Shown here piece after piece: positions 46,145-53,778 of a DNA stretch of 64,000 nucleotides. The position numbers and the translations under genes are program-made. Source of the DNA: CAYJRR01 sp964372275 [NCBI: uncultured bacterium] (lineage in GTDB: Bacteria > CAYJRR01). The stretch covers positions 8,093 through 72,092 of the forward strand of contig CAYJRR010000004.1 in assembly GCA_964372275.1 (NCBI GenBank), in the 5' to 3' direction. Positions within the stretch are counted from its first letter, which is position 1. The number at the start of each line of letters is the position of its first letter. A model generated the notes under the pieces. It saw only the letters and a program-made list of their open reading frames with translations. It was not told where the DNA came from and did no database searches.

Positions 46145-46948
46145 ATGGACGCCCATCTGCCGAAGACCTCCTCCGCGGGAGGGGCTCGCGGTCCGGACCC
46201 GAAGAACCTACGAGCCTACGGCGACATGTGGGACGACGGGACGCTGCAGGTCTCGTTCTGCCTGCCGATGGAGGCGGGTCCCGAGGCGCGCGAGGCGGCG
46301 ACCCAATACCTGCAGAAGCACGGTTTCAAGAAGATCGGGATCGCGGAGATGGGGCGGGCGGCCGCCGGGTTCTCCTTCTTCGTCGCCTATGTCCGCTCGC
46401 CGGTCTCGGTCGACGTCACGCGGATCCGCGTGCCCAAGGTCGACACCCCACGTCTGTCGTTCGACGAGGTGAACGACCTCCTGCGAACGCGGCTCGGTCG
46501 GAAGTTGGTGGTCGTGGGGGCCTGCACCGGCGCCGATGCCCACACCGTCGGGATCGACGCGATCATGAACATGAAGGGGTTCGCCGGGGACTACGGGCTC
46601 GAGCGCTACCCCGAGATCGAGGCCCACAACCTGGGGGCCCAGGTGCACAACCGCGACCTGGTGGCGAAGGCGAAGGAGCTCGGGGCCGACGCCATCCTCG
46701 TTTCGCAGGTGATCACCCAGCACGACATCCACGTCGAGAACCTGCGCGAGCTGATGGAGGAGATCGAGAAGGCGGGGATGAAGGAGAGGCTGATCACCGT
46801 CGTCGGGGGTCCGCGCGTCACGCACCGGCTGGCAGTGGAGCTCGGCTTCGACGCCGGGTTCGGACGGGGGGCGACCCCGTCGGAGGTTGCCTCGTATCTT
46901 TCGCAGGAGCTGCTGAAGCGGTCGAAGCCGGCGAAAGGCGAGCGGTGA
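46145..46948 (+). CDS. kamE: D-lysine / beta-lysine 5,6-aminomutase beta subunit
   Basis: The small subunit binds both cofactors. The cobalamin motif DxHxxG is present as DAHTVG (Asp131, His133, Gly136), and the PLP lysine is Lys144 in MNMKG, the same number reported for the Clostridium sticklandii enzyme. The 267-residue product also shows the N-terminal dimerisation part (GTLQVSFCLPMEAGPEAREA). Separated from kamD by one lipoprotein gene, but the complex should still assemble. Confidence 0.95.
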   Translation: MDAHLPKTSSAGGARGPDPKNLRAYGDMWDDGTLQVSFCLPMEAGPEAREAATQYLQKHGFKKIGIAEMGRAAAGFSFFVAYVRSPVSVDVTRIRVPKVDTPRLSFDEVNDLLRTRLGRKLVVVGACTGADAHTVGIDAIMNMKGFAGDYGLERYPEIEAHNLGAQVHNRDLVAKAKELGADAILVSQVITQHDIHVENLRELMEEIEKAGMKERLITVVGGPRVTHRLAVELGFDAGFGRGATPSEVASYLSQELLKRSKPAKGER

Positions 46949-47011
46949 CGGCTGTCCGCGCCGTCCCGCGCGGGCGTTGACGTCGACCCGTTCGGTTGTT
47001 GTCATCCTCCT

Positions 47012-47527
47012 GTGAGCCGCGACGACAAGACCCGAGAGACGAAGGCCCCGCGCCCGCTGTCCGGCGACCGGTCCCGCACGAGCGGCGGGTCGGCCGACCC
47101 TTGGGCGGCCGACGAGCAGACGCGGCTTTCGAAGCAGCGCCGGCCGCAGGCCAAGCTCCGTCTGCGGATGTCGACGCACGACGCCCACTACGGCGGGAAC
47201 CTCGTCGACGGAGCGCGGATGTTGGCGCTGTTCGGCGACGTGGCGACCGAGCTGTTGATCCGACTCGACGGCGACGAAGGGTTGTTCCGCGCCTACGATC
47301 GGGTCGAGTTCCTGGCGCCGGTCCACGCCGGCGACTACGTCGAAGCGGTCGGGCGTCTGGTCGACCTGGGGAACACGTCGCGCCGGATCGAGTTCGAGGC
47401 GTGGAAAGTGATCCGCGCGCGCCCCGACCTCTCCGACTCCGCGGCCGAGGTGCTCGAGGAACCGGTGCTGGTCGCCCGCGCGTCGGGGACCTGCGTCGTC
47501 CCCGCCGCGAAACAGAGGCATCGCTAA
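47012..47527 (+). CDS. kal: 3-aminobutyryl-CoA ammonia-lyase
   Basis: This hotdog-fold lyase turns L-3-aminobutyryl-CoA into crotonyl-CoA and ammonia, the last specific step of lysine fermentation. The diagnostic segments are [30 protein letters not shown] and ASGTCVVPA. The 171-residue product carries a polar N-terminal extension of about 48 residues not seen in typical ~130-residue relatives, with no alternative start codon to remove it. A possible internal promoter (TTGACG at 46977-46982) precedes the GTG. Followed by kce two bases later. Confidence 0.92.
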   Translation: MSRDDKTRETKAPRPLSGDRSRTSGGSADPWAADEQTRLSKQRRPQAKLRLRMSTHDAHYGGNLVDGARMLALFGDVATELLIRLDGDEGLFRAYDRVEFLAPVHAGDYVEAVGRLVDLGNTSRRIEFEAWKVIRARPDLSDSAAEVLEEPVLVARASGTCVVPAAKQRHR

Positions 47528-47529
47528 AC

Positions 47530-48348
47530 GTGGACAAGCTGATCGTCACCTGCGCCGTCACCGGCGCCGAAGTCACCAAGGCCGACAACCCGGCGGTCCC
47601 CTACACCCCGGAGGAGCTGGCGGAAAGCTCCGCCGCGGCGGTCGAGGCGGGGGCCGCCGTCATCCACCTGCACGTGCGGCACCCCGATGGCCGCCCGGCC
47701 TACGAAGCGGAGATCTTCCGCGAGGTGGTGCGGCGGATCCGTGCGCGATGCAATCCGATCGTGATGGTGTCGACGGGCGGCGCGGTCGGGATGAGCGTCG
47801 AGGAGCGATGCCAGGGCCTCGAAGCCGGCACCGAGATGGCCTCGCTCACCACCGGCACGGTGAACTTCGGTCGCGACGTCTTCCTCAATGAGCCGGAGAC
47901 GATCGAGCGGATCGCCGAGACGATCCGGGCGAAGGGGGCGAAGCCGGAGATCGAGGTCTTCGACGCCGGGATGATCGACAACGCCGCGGCGCTGGTGAAG
48001 AAGGGGCTGCTGCGGCCGCCGCTCGCCTACCAGTTCGTGCTCGGGGTTCCCGGCGGGCTGGGAGCGAGCGCGCGAAACCTGACCTACCTCGCCGACTCGA
48101 TCCCTTCCGGGTCGACCTGGACGGTCGCCGGCGTCGGTCGCCACCAGTTCACCATGGCGGCGCACGCCATCCTGATGGGAGGGAACGTGCGCGTCGGTCT
48201 CGAAGACAACGTCTACCTCCGCAAGGGGGTGCTCGCTCCGTCGAACGCGGCGCTGGTGGCGCGTGTGGTGGCGATCGCCAGGGAGTTCGACCGCGACGTG
48301 GCGACCCCCGACGAGGCCCGCGCACTCCTCGGACTGAAGTCGAATTGA
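47530..48348 (+). CDS. kce: 3-keto-5-aminohexanoate cleavage enzyme
   Basis: Kce (BKACE family) reacts 3-keto-5-aminohexanoate with acetyl-CoA to give 3-aminobutyryl-CoA and acetoacetate. The 272-residue product begins with a GTG two bases after kal and has IVTCAVTGAEVTK, the zinc-binding HLHVRHPDG motif, and FVLGVPGGLGASARNL. The final catalytic-site Glu is in VRVGLEDN. The family is functionally broad, but adjacency to kamADE and kal fixes the assignment. Confidence 0.94.
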   Translation: MDKLIVTCAVTGAEVTKADNPAVPYTPEELAESSAAAVEAGAAVIHLHVRHPDGRPAYEAEIFREVVRRIRARCNPIVMVSTGGAVGMSVEERCQGLEAGTEMASLTTGTVNFGRDVFLNEPETIERIAETIRAKGAKPEIEVFDAGMIDNAAALVKKGLLRPPLAYQFVLGVPGGLGASARNLTYLADSIPSGSTWTVAGVGRHQFTMAAHAILMGGNVRVGLEDNVYLRKGVLAPSNAALVARVVAIAREFDRDVATPDEARALLGLKSN

Positions 48349-48349
48349 A

Positions 48350-49570
48350 GTGGTGAACCTGATCGGGCTCATGTCCGGCACCAGCGCCGACGGCGTCGAC
48401 GCCGCCTGGGTGTCGATTGCCGACGGACGAGGCTCGCGCGCGCGGGCCGGCCGCCCACGCGTTTCGGTCGTCGCCCACCTCACGATCCCCTTCCCTCCCT
48501 CGATTCGCCGCCGGGTGCTGGCCGCGGCAGACGACGCGCCGTTGCCGGCCTCCGAGTTGGCGGCGCTCGACGCGGAGGTCGGAGAACGATTCGCGGCCGC
48601 CGCCCTCGCCGTCGCCCGAAAGGCGCGCCGGCCGCTCGCGTCGGTGCGGGCGATCGGATCGCATGGACAGACGGTGCACCACGCCCCCGACGCGCGTCCG
48701 CGGGTTTCGATGCAGCTCGGCTCCCCGTTCGTGATCGCCGAACGCACCGGACGGACGGTCGTCGCCGACTTCCGGCGCCGCGACCTGGCGGCCGGGGGCC
48801 AGGGGGCGCCGCTGGTGCCGCGGGCACACGACCTCCTGTTCGGCGGATCGGATCGCGGTCGCGCCATCCTGAACCTGGGAGGGATCGCCAACGTCACCGT
48901 CCTTCATCCCCGGACCCGCTCGCGCGCGGCGCGGTCGGCGCGCGCGACCGACTCCGGACTCTTCGCCTTCGACACCGGACCGGCGAACATGGTCCTCGAC
49001 GCGCTGACCTGGCGGTTCACCCGTGGCCGGCGCCGCTTCGATCGCGACGGCGCGATCGCCCGCCGCGGTTCGGCCGACGACTCCCTCGTCGATCGTCTGC
49101 TGCGCGACCCCTACTTCCGCCGGCGGCCCCCGAAGAGCACCGGGCGGGAACGCTTCGGCGAGCGCTTCACCGAACGGTTGATCGCGCTCGGGAAGCGGCG
49201 TGGGATGACGGCCGCCGACCTCCTCGCGACCGCGGCCGAGCTCACCGCACGCTCGATCGCCGACGGCATCCGCCGCTTCGTGCTCCCGCGCGTCGCCGTC
49301 GATCGGTGTTTCCTCTGTGGAGGCGGCGTGCACAACGTCGACCTCGTCGCTCGGCTCCGCCGCCGGCTCGAACCGCACCGGATCGCCCTCGACACCACCG
49401 CCGCCCTGGGGGTCGACCCCGATGCGGTGGAGGCGGTCGCCTTCGCGCTCCTCGCCCGGGACACACTGGACGGTCGCGCCGGAAACGTCCCGCGCGCCAC
49501 CGGAGCCCGCGGTCCGCGCGTCCTCGGCGCGATCGTGCCCGGGACCCGGGTCCCGGACGAACGGCGGTAA
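48350..49570 (+). CDS. anmK: Anhydro-N-acetylmuramic acid kinase
   Basis: AnmK opens and phosphorylates 1,6-anhydroMurNAc to MurNAc-6-phosphate during peptidoglycan recycling. The 406-residue product has the signature LIGLMSGTSADGVDAAW, GQGAPLVPRAHDLLF, the ATP-binding ILNLGGIANVT and FDTGPANMVLDA. GTG codons at 48350 and 48353 are both possible starts, one or four bases after kce. It is therefore probably co-transcribed with the lysine genes although its pathway is carried by genes further downstream. Confidence 0.93.
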   Translation: MVNLIGLMSGTSADGVDAAWVSIADGRGSRARAGRPRVSVVAHLTIPFPPSIRRRVLAAADDAPLPASELAALDAEVGERFAAAALAVARKARRPLASVRAIGSHGQTVHHAPDARPRVSMQLGSPFVIAERTGRTVVADFRRRDLAAGGQGAPLVPRAHDLLFGGSDRGRAILNLGGIANVTVLHPRTRSRAARSARATDSGLFAFDTGPANMVLDALTWRFTRGRRRFDRDGAIARRGSADDSLVDRLLRDPYFRRRPPKSTGRERFGERFTERLIALGKRRGMTAADLLATAAELTARSIADGIRRFVLPRVAVDRCFLCGGGVHNVDLVARLRRRLEPHRIALDTTAALGVDPDAVEAVAFALLARDTLDGRAGNVPRATGARGPRVLGAIVPGTRVPDERR

Positions 49571-49579
49571 GATCGCCGC

Positions 49580-50134
49580 ATGACGCTGCGGGAACTGATC
49601 GCGATCGCCGGCTCGGATCCGAGGATCCTCGGTGGCACTCTCGGAGTTCCGCCGCTCCTCGCCTTCGTCACGGGGCTGCTCCACCGGAAGGGGGCGGGCG
49701 GAGCCTCACCCTGGAAATACGGCTACATGGTCCTGGTCTACCTCGCCTGCGTGCCGGCGGTGATGGCGGCGATGCTCACGCTCTTTACGCTGCTGTTCAC
49801 GCGCGAAAACCTGCTGGACGTCGACGCCACCGTCTACCTGCTCCCGATCGTTTCCGGAGGGGTGACGCTGGCGCTGGTGCGACGGCGCGTCTCCTTCGAC
49901 GAGATCCCGGGGTTCGACCGACTCTGGGGCCTGATCGTGATGCTGGCGCTCACCTTCGCCGTCGTCTTCGCCCTCTCGCGCACCCACCTGTGGCTGTTCT
50001 TCGGCGGTTCGATCCTCCTCCTCGGCGCGCTCGTGGCCGGCGTCTTCGCCCTGATCAAGTGGGGGGCCTACATGGCCTTCCGTGGCCGCGACGAACCGAA
50101 GGTGAAGCCCCCGTCGATCGGCCTGCCGCGCTAA
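49580..50134 (+). CDS. Multi-spanning membrane protein of unknown function
   Basis: The 184-residue product has about five transmembrane helices (near 18-34, 47-72, 83-97, 110-128, 134-158). No family is recognised. A TAAGAT hexamer at 49568-49573 lies six bases before the ATG, the same spacing as upstream of the acyl-CoA dehydrogenase gene, which would produce a leaderless transcript. It ends just before a convergent small gene. Confidence 0.75.
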   Translation: MTLRELIAIAGSDPRILGGTLGVPPLLAFVTGLLHRKGAGGASPWKYGYMVLVYLACVPAVMAAMLTLFTLLFTRENLLDVDATVYLLPIVSGGVTLALVRRRVSFDEIPGFDRLWGLIVMLALTFAVVFALSRTHLWLFFGGSILLLGALVAGVFALIKWGAYMAFRGRDEPKVKPPSIGLPR

Positions 50135-50145
50135 CGGCAGTTTGA

Positions 50146-50463
50146 TCAGAGCGCGGTGGCGAGATTCTCGACTGCGATCCGGCGTAGCTTGAGGTAGCGA
50201 TTCTCGTCGATGCGACGCCGCTGCAGGGGTTTGCGAAGCCTCTCTCCGGCCTCGCCAATTTCGCGTGCGTAGCGGACCGGCCAGTGGTGCCGCCAGCCTT
50301 CCAGATAGGCAAGCAGGATCACCGCGTGCGACTCCTGGAGACTCGCCGGATTGATCGCGGCAAGTGCGCGGCGCACGGCGGGAAAGTCGATCGACGCGGG
50401 TCTCTCCCGGATGGCGCCCTCGGGAAGTCCCGCGGCCGCCAGCGTCTTCCAAGGGTCCTCCAT
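50146..50463 (-). CDS. Small protein of unknown function, divergent from nucleotidyltransferase
   Basis: The 105-residue product (MEDPWKTLAAAGLPEGAIRE...) is mostly helical (SLQESHAVILLAYLEGWRHH; RRRIDENRYLKLRRIAVENL) and basic at its C-terminus. Its ATG (50463-50461) shares the palindrome CATG with an in-frame ATG of the divergent gene, so the two cannot both have upstream ribosome-binding sites if those starts are used. I do not recognise it. Codon use is less G+C-biased than in neighbours, which suggests acquired DNA. Confidence 0.6.
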   Translation of the reverse strand: MEDPWKTLAAAGLPEGAIRERPASIDFPAVRRALAAINPASLQESHAVILLAYLEGWRHHWPVRYAREIGEAGERLRKPLQRRRIDENRYLKLRRIAVENLATAL

Positions 50464-50992
50464 GCCGTCTATCGTAGCAGACGTGCCGGTGCTCGACCGC
50501 GATCGCCTCGACGCGATCGTGAACGCCATCTGTGAGCGGCTGGACGGCGAGTGGCTCCTCGTCGGCGGCGCGCTCGTCTCGCTATGGCTCGAGTCGCGCC
50601 GCACGACGGAAGACGTCGACGTTCTCGGACTCGATGGATCTGCGCGGGAGCGGCTCGCGCTCCTGGAGCTGGGCGATTCCCTCGGCCTGCCTGTCGAGGC
50701 GCTGAACTCCGCCGCCGACTTTTTCGTCAAGCGGATTCCCGACTGGCGCGACCATCTGGTTCTTTTTCGGAAGGGTCCCAAGGGATCGGTCTTCCGACCG
50801 GACGGGACGCTCTTTCTCCTTCTCAAGCTCCGGCGCCTGGACGAGCGCGACCTCGAGGACTGCAGGGCGCTCGTCGACGCCGGCGAGCCGTTCGACCGCG
50901 CGCGCGTGCTGTCGGCCCTCGATCGATTGCCGCCGCCCGCCGACGACGCGGTGTCGTCGCGGCGAGAGATTCTTCGGACGCTGATGCAGTGA
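50462..50992 (+). CDS. DUF6036-like nucleotidyltransferase-fold protein
   Basis: The product of 176 residues from ATG 50462 (169 from GTG 50483, 167 from GTG 50489) has LLVGGALVSLWLESRRTTEDVDVLG, matching the GG...T-x-D-x-D core of nucleotidyltransferases used in toxin-antitoxin and accessory systems (DUF6036/AbiEii-like). The two Asp of EDVDVL would bind metal, so activity is possible. It lacks a C-terminal domain. Its divergent neighbour could be a partner, though such pairs are usually co-directional. Confidence 0.75.
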   Translation: MPSIVADVPVLDRDRLDAIVNAICERLDGEWLLVGGALVSLWLESRRTTEDVDVLGLDGSARERLALLELGDSLGLPVEALNSAADFFVKRIPDWRDHLVLFRKGPKGSVFRPDGTLFLLLKLRRLDERDLEDCRALVDAGEPFDRARVLSALDRLPPPADDAVSSRREILRTLMQ

Positions 50993-51050
50993 GCCCGAGG
51001 ACGACGGGCCAAGAGCTCAAGCGATTGGGCCCGATAGCAGGAGGAAACGC

Positions 51051-51371
51051 ATGGACCGATTCGTCCCACCCGTCGCGGATCCGCTGGGAACTCGCGGCGA
51101 CGTCGCGCGACTGGAGAGGATCCTCCGCTACCTGCTTCTCAAGGGGTTGCGTGGGGAGCGGCTAAGACCAGGAGACGCCGCGATCCGCGCCTTTCTCGAT
51201 CTCCCCGAGGACGTCGAGCCGGACGAGGCGTCGGTGATAGCGCGACTGGGGGCGGAGGAGGTCGTCGGTCGGATCCGCTGCCCGAAATGTGGAAGCACGG
51301 TCGAGGATCGCGCCGGCGTCGTTGACGAGCGGTGCCCCATCTGCGGCGCGGCCGTCGGTTCCGAAAGTTAG
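51051..51371 (+). CDS. Small zinc-ribbon protein
   Basis: AGGAGG six bases before the ATG at 51051 is an ideal ribosome-binding site. The 106-residue product has a helical first half (LERILRYLLLKGLRGERLR) and a C-terminal zinc ribbon with IRCPKCGSTV and ERCPICGAAV, a C-x2-C / C-x2-C set. Function unknown; nucleic-acid or protein binding is plausible. Its stop overlaps the convergent gene by four bases. Confidence 0.8.
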   Translation: MDRFVPPVADPLGTRGDVARLERILRYLLLKGLRGERLRPGDAAIRAFLDLPEDVEPDEASVIARLGAEEVVGRIRCPKCGSTVEDRAGVVDERCPICGAAVGSES

Positions 51372-52123
51372 TCGGGCCCTGGCCAGCGCTGCGTCATGTT
51401 CCAGAGTACGAGCGATACGAGAGCAACCGCACCACCGATTCCGGCGATGCCGGCGATCGCTCCGAGAAAGGCCGACCCGAACGTCCTCGTCAAGGGATCC
51501 AAGGTCGGCCGAAGCGGTTCCGGCAGCGGTCCGCCCTGCGCGACATAGTGCAACGCCAATCCGACGAGCACCGCGAACCCGCCGGCCACGAGCTGAAGGC
51601 GTCGGAGCCAAGCCGTGTCCCGCCGGCCGGAGTCGCGCCAGGGTTTCAGGTCCCTCGGGCGTAGCCCGAAGCCGACGGCGACCTCTTGCGCCGTGAGCTC
51701 AGAACCCGACATACACCGCGATGCACCCGTCTCCGCGCCGAGTCGGAAGACGGCAGTCCCTTCCATCAGAAACGCGATCCGGCCGGCCCCGGGCGATGCG
51801 TCCGCCGGCGTCCGGGACAGCGCGAGCGCCACGGAATCAACCACGCGAAAGACTCTCGCGAAGTAACGCGGCGCGAGCTCCACGATCGACCCTTCCTGCA
51901 ACAGGTCGACGGACTCGACCGGCGAGGTCCAATCGGTCCGGAACAGCAGCAGGCGGTCGGGAAGCACGGTGAGAGTCGAGGACGACCCGCTTCCCGTTCG
52001 GAGGAGGAGCTCGCTCACGAGTTCACCGGACGCGGCATCCCGCCCGTCACGCCGGTCGATGACGGTCACCGTATCGCCTCGGAGGCGGCCCGCGGAGCCG
52101 ATTTCAAGCGGAAACGTGTTCAT
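51368..52123 (-). CDS. Membrane protein of unknown function
   Basis: The 251-residue product from the ATG at 52123 has a soluble beta-rich N-terminal part (SGELVSELLLRTGSGSSS; LLFRTDWTSPVESVDLL) and two C-terminal transmembrane helices (LQLVAGGFAVLVGLALHYV; FLGAIAGIAGIGGAVALVSL). It overlaps the phospholipase D-like gene by four bases (ATGA) and is translated after it, so the two probably act together. Family not recognised. Confidence 0.75.
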   Translation of the reverse strand: MNTFPLEIGSAGRLRGDTVTVIDRRDGRDAASGELVSELLLRTGSGSSSTLTVLPDRLLLFRTDWTSPVESVDLLQEGSIVELAPRYFARVFRVVDSVALALSRTPADASPGAGRIAFLMEGTAVFRLGAETGASRCMSGSELTAQEVAVGFGLRPRDLKPWRDSGRRDTAWLRRLQLVAGGFAVLVGLALHYVAQGGPLPEPLRPTLDPLTRTFGSAFLGAIAGIAGIGGAVALVSLVLWNMTQRWPGPD

Positions 52124-53652
52124 CGGCAGGACCGGATCGACAGGGACCGGGCGAAGCTCGGGTCGAACAGTTGCTCGTCCCACGCCGCGGTGGTGGCGGC
52201 CGAGTCGACGACGACGTTGATCTCGCGCGAGTTGCGGAAGCTCTGCACGTCCATGTTCGCGGAGCCGACGATCGCCAGCTCCCCGTCGACGGAAAGATAC
52301 TTCACGTGGCTGGCGGGGGGCCCGTTCTCGGTGACGACGTCCGATCCGTCGGCGGAGTACCACCGGATCGCGAGCTGCCGGCAGGCGTCGATGCCGGCCC
52401 TGCGGGCCGCCCGGAAGAGCCGTTCGACGCTTTCGTCGTTGGTGCCGCCGCGGGTGGGCATCGATTCCGTCCACTCCTCGTAGCGCCGCGACAGCAGCAG
52501 CTCGACACGGACCCCCCGCTTCAATGTCTCGATCAACGCCCGCTCCACGGTCGGCTCGTTCAGGTTCGGCGTCTGCAGCTTGACGATCGACGTCGCGTTC
52601 CGGATCGCGGCGAGGAACGCACGGTTCTGCGGGTTCTCGTCGTCGGCGCCACGAAGCCACGGGATTCCGTTCGCCGGGCGCGTGGTGACGAGCATCGGCG
52701 AGCACCCCGGCAGTCGCGTGAGCGGGATCGGCGGGGGGACGGACAGCCGCTCCCAACAGACCGGCGCCGGGCGATCCTCCGGTCCCGGCTCGCTCCCCGC
52801 GCGGGGGTGCGAGGCGCCGCAGGTCCAACGCCAACTCCGGCCCCACGCGTCGGCGAACTCCTGGCGCAGCGCGCCGGCCACCTCCCCGTCGAACCGGAAA
52901 CCGGCGTCGAGGTAGTCGTCGTCGGTATCGTTGTCGCCGGTGACGTTGGCCCCCGTGACGATCGCGTGGCGCCCGTCGACCACCAGGTCCTTCGAATGGT
53001 TCGCGCCGAGGGCGGAGTGGTGGAAGCCGGCGAGCTCGACGCGCACCACGCCGGGATCGAGCTTCAAGCCCTCGATCCGGGCCGCGAGCGTCGACATCAT
53101 CGCCTCGCTCGCGGTCGGCGCGAAGTTGACGAGCAGCCGCACCACCACCGGCGCGGCCGGCACCGACGGTCCGGCCGGCGTTCGCCCGTCCGCGGAGCGC
53201 GGGTGCGCCGCCGCCTTGCGACGGGCGTGCAGGCGCGCGATCCCGTCCAGGATCTCGCGGGAGACCGCGGAGTCGGGGTGCCAGTTCCAGGTCTGGAGAT
53301 TCGCTTCGACCTCGGTCGACGCGATCATGCCCCCCATCCCACGGAAGATCGCCGGCCCGCGAAGGAGCACGTTCGGATCGGCGAGGTTGCCACCGGTCGC
53401 ATAGAGCCCCGCCGGGAACGGCCCTCGGCGCGCGACGTCGCGGCTGGCCTGGAACACCGCGGTGAACAGCCGCCCGGCGCACGCGGGGAGCGCGGGCGCC
53501 CGCCCCACCTCCCGCAGGTCGAACAGCAGGCGCGCCGGCGGATCGCCCGGCCACGCCGGCGTGCATCCGTCCGGGACCTCCCCGCCGGCCGGCGACGCGG
53601 TCCCGAGGAGCGCGACCGCTCCGAGGACCCGACTCCATGCCGTTCGATCCAT
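52120..53652 (-). CDS. Exported phospholipase D-like protein
   Basis: The 510-residue product has a short signal (VLGAVALLGTASPAGG) and two HKD motifs: HSKDLVVDG and HVKYLSVDG followed by GSANMD. Both His and Lys are intact, so phosphodiesterase or phosphatidyl-transfer activity is likely. A Cys-containing insert separates the two halves. A strong GAAA-capped hairpin lies directly upstream of the ATG and includes the G-rich sequence that would serve as ribosome-binding site. Confidence 0.88.
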   Translation of the reverse strand: MDRTAWSRVLGAVALLGTASPAGGEVPDGCTPAWPGDPPARLLFDLREVGRAPALPACAGRLFTAVFQASRDVARRGPFPAGLYATGGNLADPNVLLRGPAIFRGMGGMIASTEVEANLQTWNWHPDSAVSREILDGIARLHARRKAAAHPRSADGRTPAGPSVPAAPVVVRLLVNFAPTASEAMMSTLAARIEGLKLDPGVVRVELAGFHHSALGANHSKDLVVDGRHAIVTGANVTGDNDTDDDYLDAGFRFDGEVAGALRQEFADAWGRSWRWTCGASHPRAGSEPGPEDRPAPVCWERLSVPPPIPLTRLPGCSPMLVTTRPANGIPWLRGADDENPQNRAFLAAIRNATSIVKLQTPNLNEPTVERALIETLKRGVRVELLLSRRYEEWTESMPTRGGTNDESVERLFRAARRAGIDACRQLAIRWYSADGSDVVTENGPPASHVKYLSVDGELAIVGSANMDVQSFRNSREINVVVDSAATTAAWDEQLFDPSFARSLSIRSCR

Positions 53653-53655
53653 CGC

Positions 53656-53682
53656 CCCACCGACCCCTTTCGGGGCGGTGGG
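53656..53682 (-). promoter_or_regulatory. GAAA-tetraloop hairpin over the ribosome-binding site of the PLD gene
   Basis: Read on the minus strand, CCCACCG-CCCC, loop GAAA, GGGG-(bulged T)-CGGTGGG forms an 11-bp stem with a one-base bulge, capped by a GNRA tetraloop. It ends three bases before the ATG at 53652. The G-rich 3' arm is the only Shine-Dalgarno-like sequence, so folding should limit translation. It could also act as a termination or RNA-stability element after murU, but no T-tract follows. Confidence 0.5.
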
Positions 53683-53778
53683 ATCTGCAGCCGGCGTGCC
53701 CGACGATTTCGTCAGCGAACCGGCACGTTGGACCTTCCGGCCCTGTCGAGTGCGCCCCCCACCCGGGACGTCCGCGGG

